From Bacillaceae bacterium JMAK1 (GTDB lineage Bacteria > Bacillota > Bacilli > Bacillales > Marinococcaceae): a stretch of 64,000 bases of DNA. Below, one piece after another: positions 43,135-51,118 of the stretch. Under the pieces are notes generated by a model. That model searched no databases. It worked only from the letters and a program-made list of their open reading frames with translations, and was not told the DNA's origin. Numbering within the stretch: position 1 is the first letter of the stretch; each line of letters starts with the position of its first letter. The position numbers were made by a program, and so were the translations under genes. The stretch spans positions 248,001 through 312,000 of the forward strand of contig JIBW01000003.1 in the NCBI GenBank assembly GCA_012970285.1, written 5' to 3'.

Positions 43135-43303
43135 TATGGCATACCTCCTATTTAATTGTTGATACGATCCACGAGCCTCCTTTCTGCTGTAGTCTTAATG
43201 TAGCATAAGACATGTAGTTATACTATCACTATTATTTTAAATAGTATAAAATATTTCGACAAAAATATTTCTCTACTCCTTAATTTTGCTAGTAAGTACG
43301 CTG

Positions 43304-43312
43304 TGCTATACT
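43304..43312 (+). promoter_or_regulatory. Extended -10 promoter of galU
   Basis: TGCTATACT is an extended -10 box; a -35 is only weak (TTTTGC region near 43284). It lies about 37 nt before the coding start. Confidence 0.5.
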
Positions 43313-43348
43313 GTTCATACATGCTTCACGTGTGGAAGGAGAATATTA

Positions 43349-44209
43349 ATGAAAGTTAAAAAAGCAGTTATTCCTGCAGCCGGGCTTGGTACTCGATTTT
43401 TACCAGCTACGAAAGCCTTACCGAAAGAAATGCTTCCTGTTGTTGACAAACCAACGATTCAGTACATAGTAGAAGAAGCGATTGAATCTGGCATAGAGGA
43501 TATCTTAATTATTAGTGGACGTGGAAAACGAGCGATAGAAGATCACTTTGACGTTTCTTATGAATTAGAACAAACGTTAGAACGTACAGGGAAGTACGAT
43601 CGTCTAGAAGAAGTGAAGAAGATCTCGAATATGGCTTCGATTCATTACGTTCGACAAAAGGAGCCCCGAGGGCTTGGACATGCCATTGCTTGTGCCCGAA
43701 CGTTTATTGGGGATGAACCATTTGCAGTCATGCTTGGAGATGACATTGTACGTTCCAATACACCTTGTTTGCAGCAATTGATGGAGATTTACGAAGAACA
43801 GGAGCGCTCTGTCCTAGGGGTTCAACAAGTTCCAGATCATAAAGTTTCCAGTTACGGGATCGTGTCTTCAGAAGAATCAGGGGACGTTGTGAGTGTTACA
43901 GATCTTGTGGAAAAGCCTAAAGTGGAAGAAGCGCCATCAAACATGGCGATTATGGGGCGTTACGTATTAACACCAGAAATCATGCCTATTTTAGAAACAA
44001 TTGCTCCTGGTGCAGGAAACGAAATTCAATTAACAGATGCCATTCGAGAGCTCGTGAAATCTCAAGAAGTTCTTGCATACCAATTCGATGGTAAACGCTA
44101 TGATGTTGGTGATAAATTCGGATTTTTACAAGCGACGATTGACTTTGCTTTAGAACGAGAGGACTATCGAGACGATCTCAAGGACTACTTACGTAGTCTA
44201 AAACTATAG
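43349..44209 (+). CDS. galU: UTP--glucose-1-phosphate uridylyltransferase (GalU/GtaB)
   Basis: Nucleotidyltransferase of about 286 residues making UDP-glucose from UTP and glucose-1-phosphate. Motifs: KKAVIPAAGLGTRFLPATKALPKEMLPVVDKP (long conserved N-terminal block, residues 3-34), QYIVEEAI, RQKEPRGLGHAI near 103-114, MLGDDIV near 130, and the VEKP loop near 185. ATG 43349 follows GGAAGGAG. UDP-glucose feeds Ugd (49808-51118) and wall polymers encoded in the same region. Confidence 0.95.
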   Translation: MKVKKAVIPAAGLGTRFLPATKALPKEMLPVVDKPTIQYIVEEAIESGIEDILIISGRGKRAIEDHFDVSYELEQTLERTGKYDRLEEVKKISNMASIHYVRQKEPRGLGHAIACARTFIGDEPFAVMLGDDIVRSNTPCLQQLMEIYEEQERSVLGVQQVPDHKVSSYGIVSSEESGDVVSVTDLVEKPKVEEAPSNMAIMGRYVLTPEIMPILETIAPGAGNEIQLTDAIRELVKSQEVLAYQFDGKRYDVGDKFGFLQATIDFALEREDYRDDLKDYLRSLKL

Positions 44210-44250
44210 AAAAAAACCGAAGCCACAAATGTGGGCTTCGGTTTTTTTTA
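44210..44250. terminator. Bidirectional terminator after galU
   Basis: AAAAAAACCGAAGCC pairs with GGCTTCGGTTTTTTT around ACAAATGT between convergent genes. Confidence 0.87.
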
Positions 44251-44937
44251 ATAATCAGGGTTTGCCATACCGATGGATACTTTTAGGTTAGCGTTTAACT
44301 GGCGTATAGAATCAATGATATCTTTATCGGATGTGTCGTCTTTTGGAGTAATCATATACGTGAGCTGATACATAGTTCCTAAGTTTGTCGTTTCTACGGT
44401 CATCAGCTTATGATCATGCAAATACGTATTAAATGTCTCATCAAACACATTCTCATAGTGCATATTCTCTGGAATTGTAATTCTCATTCGTTTCTGTACA
44501 GATTGTCCGCCACCGTAATCAATGACATACAAGAAGTAAATAATGATTGATAAAGTAATTGTAAAGAGTACTGCAAGTAAGTAAAAACCAAGACCTGAAG
44601 CAATACCTGTAGCCATACCGAAGAATATAAAAGCAATGTCTTTCGGATCATTCATTGCTGAGCGGAAACGAATGATTGAAAATGCCCCAACTAAACCGAA
44701 GGCAACAGCAATGTTATTGCCGATTACAATCATTATAACTGAAACAACGATAGACATAATTACGATCGTATGTATAAATGATTGAGCATAACGAGAGCCT
44801 TTATGTGTTTTCTGATATAAGAAGGTAATGATCATTGAAAGAACAAAAGTAAGTGCGATGGCCATAAACCCATCAATGATTGATGACTGGGTTGTCATGT
44901 CGGTTAAGTTACGTAGTTCTTGTAGAAAACTATCCAT
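44248..44937 (-). CDS. DUF4956 domain membrane protein
   Basis: Protein of 229 residues with about four membrane helices in the first 145 (AIALTFVLSMIITFLYQ, IVIMSIVVSVIMIVIGNNIAVAFGL), the motif GAFSIIRFRSAMNDPKD near 79-95 that identifies DUF4956, and a soluble ferredoxin-like C-terminus. In many bacteria it sits with a VTC-domain protein and a CotH kinase, as it does here. Function not known. AAGGAG precedes ATG. It follows the VTC gene by 56 nt on the same strand. Confidence 0.88.
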   Translation of the reverse strand: MDSFLQELRNLTDMTTQSSIIDGFMAIALTFVLSMIITFLYQKTHKGSRYAQSFIHTIVIMSIVVSVIMIVIGNNIAVAFGLVGAFSIIRFRSAMNDPKDIAFIFFGMATGIASGLGFYLLAVLFTITLSIIIYFLYVIDYGGGQSVQKRMRITIPENMHYENVFDETFNTYLHDHKLMTVETTNLGTMYQLTYMITPKDDTSDKDIIDSIRQLNANLKVSIGMANPDY

Positions 44938-44993
44938 TCAAATTCTCCTTGATCAGTGTGAAAATTTTCATTCTTAGAACCTACGGCTCCAGG

Positions 44994-45761
44994 CTATAGC
45001 AGGGTACCCGCAGGTTCAACAATTGGATGATGAGTGTACGGTTTCATGACGCCGTTCGAAATATCAATGCATGTGCAAAACTTCGACACGGATTTACGCT
45101 CACATTCGTAATCACTTAACATACGTGATAACCAAAACGGAACACTATTAGAAACTTTAACTTCCATAATGACCATATTAGGATCTACAAACAAATCGCC
45201 ATCAGGACCATCTTCAATTTGAAGATTATCGCTGCGCGTCATTAAATTAAAGTCAAACGTTACACGTAGATCAGGTTCATCTATGCCTGCTAATGCTTGA
45301 CGATCGTAACTGACGACAACAGAAGGTTTCAGTTCATACAATGAGCTAAATGCTGAAACCTCACCTAATATTTGAGGATTAGAAACATTGTAGTTTTCGC
45401 GATTGTAAGCGTTGTTGTAAAGATAATCATACGCATCTTTAAGTGTAATTAACGTACGTCGTTTGTTTACCACTCGATTATACTTTTGTTTAATTTCTAA
45501 GAATGAAGTGCTGTTTAAATTAGATTCCCCATAAACCCTTAAACGAAGTTTCTGTCTGAAGTTCAAGTTATTGCGCGTTTCATTGTATATTTTGTCATCG
45601 TCAGAATCAAAATAAAGGCTAACGATGTTATAACAACCTTGTTCATCCCCATATGGGTCGAACTTCATACGTTTTTGTAGCAGGGAAGTAATTTCCTCGT
45701 AAGTGGAGTAGGGGATCAAATATTTCAGTTCATAGCGCTGGAATATTTCTAGTGCTTCCAA
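44994..45761 (-). CDS. VTC domain polyphosphate-polymerase-like protein
   Basis: Triphosphate-tunnel protein of 255 residues of the VTC family. Tunnel motifs: RYELKYLIP near 9-17, VSLYFDSDDDKIYNE near 47-61, RQKLRLRVYG near 69-78 (basic strand), FLEIKQKYNRVVNKRR near 88-103, VVSYDRQAL, RVTFDFNL and IMEVKVSNSVPFWL near 205. Yeast Vtc4 makes polyphosphate from ATP with this fold; whether this protein does so is unproven. TTG start is supported by GAGGTGG 8 nt upstream. It is transcribed with the DUF4956 gene. Confidence 0.9.
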   Translation of the reverse strand: MEALEIFQRYELKYLIPYSTYEEITSLLQKRMKFDPYGDEQGCYNIVSLYFDSDDDKIYNETRNNLNFRQKLRLRVYGESNLNSTSFLEIKQKYNRVVNKRRTLITLKDAYDYLYNNAYNRENYNVSNPQILGEVSAFSSLYELKPSVVVSYDRQALAGIDEPDLRVTFDFNLMTRSDNLQIEDGPDGDLFVDPNMVIMEVKVSNSVPFWLSRMLSDYECERKSVSKFCTCIDISNGVMKPYTHHPIVEPAGTLL

Positions 45762-45888
45762 CCTGTGTTCACCACCTCAAAATAACGTTTCAACCGCTAT
45801 TATATCATGTGTAAAAGCGGTTGTCCTTTGCAATGTCTAATTCTGAAAAAATCCCCTTCACTCATGAGCAAAGGGGGGAATTTGCTTG

Positions 45889-46950
45889 TTAGCGTCTCGT
45901 TATATTATCACCGATACGCGTAAAGAACTTCATAAACGGTCTGAACTCTTTACCTACAAGGCCCACTTTCTCAGCGAAAAGCTCGATTAAGATCAGCAAT
46001 GCCAAAACAATCAATACGGTTACCCATAAGGTGGACATCGTGAGTACGATTGCAGCAATACCGAACAATGCGCTCATTGCGTAAATGATCAATACGGTCT
46101 GCTTATGGCTGTATCCAAGATTGAGAAGACAATGATGTAAGTGAGACTTATCAGCGATTGAAATTGGCTTCTTATTAACGATCCGTCTAATAATCGCGAA
46201 CAGTGTATCCGAAATCGGTACGGCAAGCATAACGACTGGGATGAGAAGTGAAAATACGGTAATGTTCTTAAATCCAAGTAAGGCAATAACGCTAATCATA
46301 AACCCTAAAAATAACGCACCCGTATCTCCCATAAAGATCTTAGCTGGGTTAAAGTTATGAACGAGAAAGCCAAGTGTGCTTCCGAGCATGACTGCTCCTA
46401 AAGCCATAACGAATACATTCGAATCAATAATTGCAACGACAGTAATTGTAGCAAGAACAATTGATGATACCCCGGCGGCTAGGCCATCTAGACCATCAAT
46501 TAAGTTGATCGCATTTGTTACACCGATAATCCAAATCATTGTAAGGGGAATGCTTAGCCATCCAAGTTCCCACTGCATATCAAAAGGTAAGTTAATAAAT
46601 TCAACATGAACCCCGCCAATCACAACTGCTGAAGCGGCGGCAATTTGTCCTAGTAACTTCCATTTTGCAGAAAGTTCAAAGAGGTCGTCAAGAAACCCTG
46701 TCAATGTAATAATAAACGCACCGATTAAAATCGGATAAAAGAATTCATGCGTATGTGCTTGCGTAATAAAGATCCCTGCAATAAATGCAATGAAAATTGC
46801 AAGACCACCGATTCGAGCCATCACCTTTTGGTGCACTTTGCGATCGTTCGGTTGATCTGTTGCACCAATTTTAATAGCAAATCGCTTAATGATCGGCGTT
46901 ACGGCAAGCGCTATAATAAAACATACAATTAAGGAAATTGCAGTGATCAT
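45889..46950 (-). CDS. MraY/WecA/TagO-type polyprenyl-phosphate glycosyl-1-phosphate transferase
   Basis: Integral membrane enzyme of about 353 residues with ten or so helices. Motifs: AIKIGATDQPNDRKVHQ near 28-44, ISGGxAI-like MARIGGLAIFIAF, the Asp cluster in GFLDDLFELSAKWK near 88-101, NAINLIDGLDGLAAGVSS near 145-162, FMGDTGALFLGF near 200-211, and HLHHCLLNLGYSHKQ near 272-286. It attaches GlcNAc-1-phosphate to undecaprenyl phosphate, the first step of teichoic-acid or secondary wall polymer synthesis. ATG 46950 follows AGGGAGG. Confidence 0.9.
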   Translation of the reverse strand: MITAISLIVCFIIALAVTPIIKRFAIKIGATDQPNDRKVHQKVMARIGGLAIFIAFIAGIFITQAHTHEFFYPILIGAFIITLTGFLDDLFELSAKWKLLGQIAAASAVVIGGVHVEFINLPFDMQWELGWLSIPLTMIWIIGVTNAINLIDGLDGLAAGVSSIVLATITVVAIIDSNVFVMALGAVMLGSTLGFLVHNFNPAKIFMGDTGALFLGFMISVIALLGFKNITVFSLLIPVVMLAVPISDTLFAIIRRIVNKKPISIADKSHLHHCLLNLGYSHKQTVLIIYAMSALFGIAAIVLTMSTLWVTVLIVLALLILIELFAEKVGLVGKEFRPFMKFFTRIGDNITRR

Positions 46951-47084
46951 AACGAAACCTCCCTTAGTACCTTCTGCAAAATTAGCGAACATCATTTATA
47001 GTAAATATCGGAATTTCTTTCACATTATAGTGCACATTAAACCTCATAAGATTATAGCATAGTTTTTTGAGGGAACACGACTTT

Positions 47085-47112
47085 TTTATACATTTACATA
47101 ATCCATTGTCAA
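47085..47112 (-). promoter_or_regulatory. Candidate promoter of the TagO-like gene
   Basis: On the minus strand TTGACA (47112-47107), a 16-nt spacer and TATAAA (47090-47085), about 135 nt before the ATG; further TATAAT-like boxes lie closer to the gene. Confidence 0.5.
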
Positions 47113-47184
47113 ATTATATTCGTGCATTTTGTATAAGTTTGTAGAAACAATGCAGAAGTCCTATCGCTGTTTGTTTGAATTTGG

Positions 47185-47190
47185 TATAAT
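47185..47190 (+). promoter_or_regulatory. -10 box of the 72-aa surface protein gene
   Basis: TATAAT with an extended TGG before it, 33 nt upstream of the GTG start. No clear -35 box is visible. Confidence 0.4.
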
Positions 47191-47223
47191 TTTCACATCT
47201 TAGTATATGTGGGGGTCTTTTAC

Positions 47224-47442
47224 GTGAAGAAGAAATTATTCATCACTAGTGCAATCGTTGTTGTGATGGTTAGTTCTAGTAGTTTGTTACTAAAAAATGA
47301 CGCAATTGCAAATTCTCGACCGGTAGTGGCGAGTGTTGATTGGGTATTAGAGCAACTCGCACCGTATAGTGAGCGAATGACGAATTTGGAGTCAGAAATC
47401 GACCGTTTGGAATCAGAAGTAGAAGCGTTAAAAAACCGTTAG
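47224..47442 (+). CDS. Small exported/anchored coiled-coil protein
   Basis: Protein of about 72 residues: positively charged start (MKKK), hydrophobic segment about 4-22 with a possible cleavage after NAIA, then a heptad-patterned acidic helix (MTNLESEIDRLESEVEALK) likely to form a coiled coil. GTG 47224 follows the ribosome site GTGGGGGT by 7 nt, the same layout as for the SLH glycosidase gene at 57550. It is 18 nt upstream of the SpoIID/LytB gene and probably in one operon with it. I do not recognise a family. Confidence 0.6.
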   Translation: MKKKLFITSAIVVVMVSSSSLLLKNDAIANSRPVVASVDWVLEQLAPYSERMTNLESEIDRLESEVEALKNR

Positions 47443-47460
47443 AAAGAGTGAATAAAATCT

Positions 47461-48837
47461 ATGAAACTAAGAAAAGTTACTAAAGGGATCCTCGCTTTTC
47501 TTTTCGTCCTGACTGGCTTCTTCACTTTCTCTGATTTTAAGGCAAGTGCAGCGTCTTACGATGATCAAGTCAACGTACGACTCGTCGTACCTGAAACGTT
47601 CAAATTAACGCCAACCGGATCATATCGGCTCGTTAATGTCGATAATGGTAGGTCGGTTGATTATCGTGGATCGTTAGAATTTCGCTATTCTAGGACGAGC
47701 AATGCGATTGGTGTAAGGTCTGATCTGAATAACTCATACATCTATTCAGGTCGTGGTTTCCGACTTGAAGAGCGTACACCAAGTTCTGGGAATTCAGTTG
47801 TCGTTAATCAAGTGAGAGTTGCTGGAGCTACGAGTTATACGAGCAATACGTATCGTGGTTCGATGTCTGTGAGAGTCAATGAGAATGATCGTCGTCCAAG
47901 GTTACATAATGAATTAGACATTGAGGATTATCTTAAAGGGGTTGTCCCGAGAGAGGCCATCGCGAGTTGGCCAATTGAAGCTTTAAAGGCTCAATCAGTC
48001 GCAGCGCGAAACTATGCGAAGCTGAACATGTCAAAAGGGTACTTAGTCGATACAACGACGGATCAAGTGTATGCAGGAAAAACGGCGGAACATCCGAACA
48101 CGAACCGTGCTATCGATCAAACAAAAGGACGTTATGCGACACATAATGGCAATTTAATTACTGCGTTCTACCATTCAAGTTCTGGTGGTTATACTGACGA
48201 TAGTGAGAATGTCTGGTTAAATGCTGTACCGTACATTCGTGCCGTTGAAGACCCGTACGATAACAATCCAGGTAATAGTCGCCATTCGTGGACAACAACA
48301 ATGACACGTTCTCAGATTGGTGAGGCGGTTTTTGAAAGAGGATGGACCGCAACGGATATAACGATTGAAAGTAAAAGTCAGGCAGGTCGTGTGCAAAGCA
48401 TGACCGTGACCGGAATGAGTCCGAGTGGACGTGTGGATACCGTTCGTATTCCTAGCGGAAACGGATCAGCAGATTCGATTCGTTGGTCGCTTGGTCAGAC
48501 ATTAAACAGCACAAAGTTCGATGTTGAATTTCCAGATCAAGATGCGAGAGTTCGTCTGCCTGGCGGGGGGACAAGCGCGGTTGAATTAAATGGGGCACAG
48601 ATGGCACTCGCTGGAGAAGAAACGGTTACGCTTCGAAGTAACCAACTGCAAGTTCGAACAGCAAATGGCGTCGAAGTAATTAGACCTAGCAGTGATACTG
48701 TCGTGTTTAATGGCAATGGATGGGGACACGGACTTGGAATGAGTCAATGGGGTGCAGCAACGATGGCACAGCAAGGCTATTCCTACACAGAGATTTTGCA
48801 ACATTACTATACAGATATCCGGATTGAACGAAGATAA
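47461..48837 (+). CDS. SpoIID/LytB domain protein (exported)
   Basis: Exported protein of 458 residues. The signal peptide is about 1-31 (KASAAS cleavage). Residues about 140-360 form the SpoIID/LytB lytic-transglycosylase-related domain: IEDYLKGVVPREAIASWPIEALKAQSVAARNYA (33-residue block near 159-191, catalytic-type Glu in VPREA), YHSSSGGYTDDSENVW near 233-248, and the C-terminal WGHGLGMSQWGAATMAQQG with its GxGxGMSQxGA motif near 423-441. SpoIID cleaves denuded glycan strands; LytB is an amidase enhancer. Operon mate is the small coiled-coil protein. A strong terminator follows. Confidence 0.9.
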   Translation: MKLRKVTKGILAFLFVLTGFFTFSDFKASAASYDDQVNVRLVVPETFKLTPTGSYRLVNVDNGRSVDYRGSLEFRYSRTSNAIGVRSDLNNSYIYSGRGFRLEERTPSSGNSVVVNQVRVAGATSYTSNTYRGSMSVRVNENDRRPRLHNELDIEDYLKGVVPREAIASWPIEALKAQSVAARNYAKLNMSKGYLVDTTTDQVYAGKTAEHPNTNRAIDQTKGRYATHNGNLITAFYHSSSGGYTDDSENVWLNAVPYIRAVEDPYDNNPGNSRHSWTTTMTRSQIGEAVFERGWTATDITIESKSQAGRVQSMTVTGMSPSGRVDTVRIPSGNGSADSIRWSLGQTLNSTKFDVEFPDQDARVRLPGGGTSAVELNGAQMALAGEETVTLRSNQLQVRTANGVEVIRPSSDTVVFNGNGWGHGLGMSQWGAATMAQQGYSYTEILQHYYTDIRIERR

Positions 48838-48861
48838 GAAAGCATTTTAGATAAGTTATAT

Positions 48862-48906
48862 AAGGAAGAAGCACTTTCCAATTTAATTGGAAAGTGCTTC
48901 TTCCTT
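48862..48906 (+). terminator. Terminator after the SpoIID/LytB gene
   Basis: A perfect stem of about 21 bp starting AAGGAAGAAGCACTTTCC with a small TTA loop, followed by TTTA. Confidence 0.82.
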
Positions 48907-48927
48907 TATGAATTTTAAATGAGGTAA

Positions 48928-48978
48928 ACGAAAAAATGATTTGATTATTGTGATTGTGTCACAATAATCAAATCATTT
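48928..48978 (-). terminator. Terminator of the SLH lipoprotein gene
   Basis: AAATGATTTGATTATTGTGA (48934-48953) pairs perfectly with 48959-48978, loop of 5 nt; read on the minus strand it ends in a TTTTTT run, as expected for the gene ending at 49035. Confidence 0.8.
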
Positions 48979-49034
48979 ATTGGATATATCGAAATAATTG
49001 ATCATAAAATGAGCAAACGAAATCTTGTGAACTC

Positions 49035-49781
49035 TTATCGGTAATCCTCGTTGATCGTTCGGGACATAAATAAAGCAAAATGGGATCGTGTCGTGTGCTC
49101 TGATGGTCTAAAAGCAGTGCCTACTCGATTTGTTATACCTGCGTCAGCTAATTGATTCACTTCATCATAGCTAAAAGAACCTTCTCTTAGATCTGTATAA
49201 GTATATTGGTTAGAGGTTTCAGGAATTTCATCTGGGAAAGCTCGTACGAGTACGACAGCCATTTGAGAACGAGTCAATGGGTTTGATGGGTTCATATGAC
49301 CATCATTATTACCGGTCATAACACCGTGATATTCTACTTTCCGCAAGTCATCATAATTTTGATGATTTTTGCTTACATCAGGTGCTTGAAGAACATAATC
49401 ATCTGGGACCGTCAAAGCGAGATGTCTTGCAATCATTGCAGCGGTCTGTCCTCGATTTATACTATTCGAAGGTCTGAATGTTTGATCAGAATACCCGTTA
49501 ATAATTCCTAAAGAAGTTAAGTATTCAATTTCATGAAAAGCATTATGTTTTGTGTTAACATCGGTAAAACTGCGTCCTTCAGAGATCATTTCAATGTCTT
49601 GAGATAATTGCTCGGTGCGCGCCTCTGCTTCGGTTACTTTTGAGTCAAGCTCACGTATTTCACTGTTGACCCAGCTATCACCAGCTGCCTCAGGTTGTTC
49701 ATCCGCTTTTGCAGAAGATGAACAACCGTAAAGCATAAGCAGGGAACCTGTAAGCGCAATAAGTTTGTAATGTGCTTTCAT
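49035..49781 (-). CDS. Lipoprotein with three SLH domains
   Basis: Protein of about 248 residues. Signal peptide with lipobox LYGC (Cys about 20), a short coiled-coil (EIRELDSKVTEAEARTEQL, about 40-60), then three SLH repeats: about 70-115 (FTDVNTKHNAFHEIEYL, INGYSDQTFRPSNSINRGQ), about 130-178 and about 185-235 (RVGTAFRPSEHTTRSHFALF). SLH domains bind pyruvylated secondary wall polymer, made by CsaB, encoded in the neighbouring operon. A lipid anchor plus SLH repeats would tie the membrane to the wall. ATG 49781 follows AGGAGGG. Confidence 0.88.
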   Translation of the reverse strand: MKAHYKLIALTGSLLMLYGCSSSAKADEQPEAAGDSWVNSEIRELDSKVTEAEARTEQLSQDIEMISEGRSFTDVNTKHNAFHEIEYLTSLGIINGYSDQTFRPSNSINRGQTAAMIARHLALTVPDDYVLQAPDVSKNHQNYDDLRKVEYHGVMTGNNDGHMNPSNPLTRSQMAVVLVRAFPDEIPETSNQYTYTDLREGSFSYDEVNQLADAGITNRVGTAFRPSEHTTRSHFALFMSRTINEDYR

Positions 49782-49807
49782 GATTTCCCTCCTAAATGGC
49801 ACTAGTA

Positions 49808-51118
49808 TTATGAATTACGTCCGATTCCGTAATAGTCAATACCAGCATTTTTGTATGCATCAGCATCAAAAGCATTTCGACCGTCAATGACAAAGTTTCC
49901 TCGCATGTGTGAAATAAGGTCTGTAGGGTTAATTGCTTTATACTCTGCCCATTCGGTAATCAAAATGACTGCATCAGCATCTGCATACGTTTCTTCCATC
50001 GTTTCTACTAGTGTAACATTATTTGGTAAAAAAGGCTTGGCTGCTTTTTGGGCAATTGGGTCGTGAGCACGTACTATAGCACCAGCTTTAACGAGTTCAT
50101 GAATGATATCAATAGAAGGTGCATAGCGCATATCGTCTGTATTTGGTTTAAAAGCAAGACCTAAAATGGCGATTTGCTTCCCTTTGATATTGTTATTGAA
50201 CTTCGTGAGTAAACGATCTAGCGGTTTGAATCGTTGCTTTTCGTTAATCCGATCTGCTGCGTGAAGCATTTGAGGCTCGTAATCATGAGTTTCTGCCATA
50301 TTAACGAGTGCTTTGACATCCTTAGGGAAGCAAGAACCTCCATAACCAAGACCAGCATTTAAAAAGTGTGGACTGATTCGTCGGTCTGAACCAATGCCTC
50401 GAACGACATCATCAATATTCGCTCCCACATGTTCACTAATGTTTGCCATCTCATTAATAAATGAGATTTTCGTTGCTAAAAATGAATTTGCCGCGTACTT
50501 AATCATTTCAGCACTTTTCTCGTTCGTGAACACAATTTTATCTCCAGTGGCGAGCTTTTCATGTAATTGTACAAGACGATCTTTTGCCCAAGGTACGCTA
50601 GTACCGATTACGATGCGATCTGGATTCATCGTATCTTGGACAGCAGAACCTTCACGAAGGAACTCTGGGACTGAACAAACCGCAACATCCACATCTGCGT
50701 TCATGCTATGGATGATTTCTTTGACTTGATCTGCTGTTCCTACAGGAACGGTAGATTTATTGACAACTACATATTGACCCGTTGAAGGAAGTGCTTGTCC
50801 GATTTCTTTCGCAACGGTGTGTACGTACGTCATGTCTGCAGAACCGTCTTCTGACTGAGGCGTTCCTACAGCGATCATGATCACGTCACTAGAAGTTGCA
50901 CTTGCGGATAGATCTGTGTCAAACGTTAGGCGACCTGCCTGAATGTTCTTTTGTAAAAGCTCTTCGAGGCCAGGTTCATAAATGGGGCTTACCCCTGAAC
51001 GTAATTGTGTTACTTTATCTTCCATCTTATCTATACATACGACTTCATGTCCGAGTTCAGAAAAACAAACCCCTGAAACGAGGCCGACATAGCCTGTACC
51101 AACGATGGTCAGTTTCAT
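49808..51118 (-). CDS. UDP-glucose 6-dehydrogenase
   Basis: Protein of 436 residues that oxidises UDP-glucose to UDP-glucuronate with NAD+. The Rossmann motif is IVGTGYVGLVSGVCFSELGH near 4-23, GTPQSEDGSADMTYV near 87-101, the catalytic Cys in GLGYGGSCFPKDVKAL near 250-265, and the C-terminal LGLAFKPNTDDMRYAPS near 315-331. It works with GalU (43349) to supply glucuronate for teichuronic-type polymers. Its ATG overlaps the stop of the flippase gene by 4 nt, so it ends the polysaccharide operon. Confidence 0.93.
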   Translation of the reverse strand: MKLTIVGTGYVGLVSGVCFSELGHEVVCIDKMEDKVTQLRSGVSPIYEPGLEELLQKNIQAGRLTFDTDLSASATSSDVIMIAVGTPQSEDGSADMTYVHTVAKEIGQALPSTGQYVVVNKSTVPVGTADQVKEIIHSMNADVDVAVCSVPEFLREGSAVQDTMNPDRIVIGTSVPWAKDRLVQLHEKLATGDKIVFTNEKSAEMIKYAANSFLATKISFINEMANISEHVGANIDDVVRGIGSDRRISPHFLNAGLGYGGSCFPKDVKALVNMAETHDYEPQMLHAADRINEKQRFKPLDRLLTKFNNNIKGKQIAILGLAFKPNTDDMRYAPSIDIIHELVKAGAIVRAHDPIAQKAAKPFLPNNVTLVETMEETYADADAVILITEWAEYKAINPTDLISHMRGNFVIDGRNAFDADAYKNAGIDYYGIGRNS

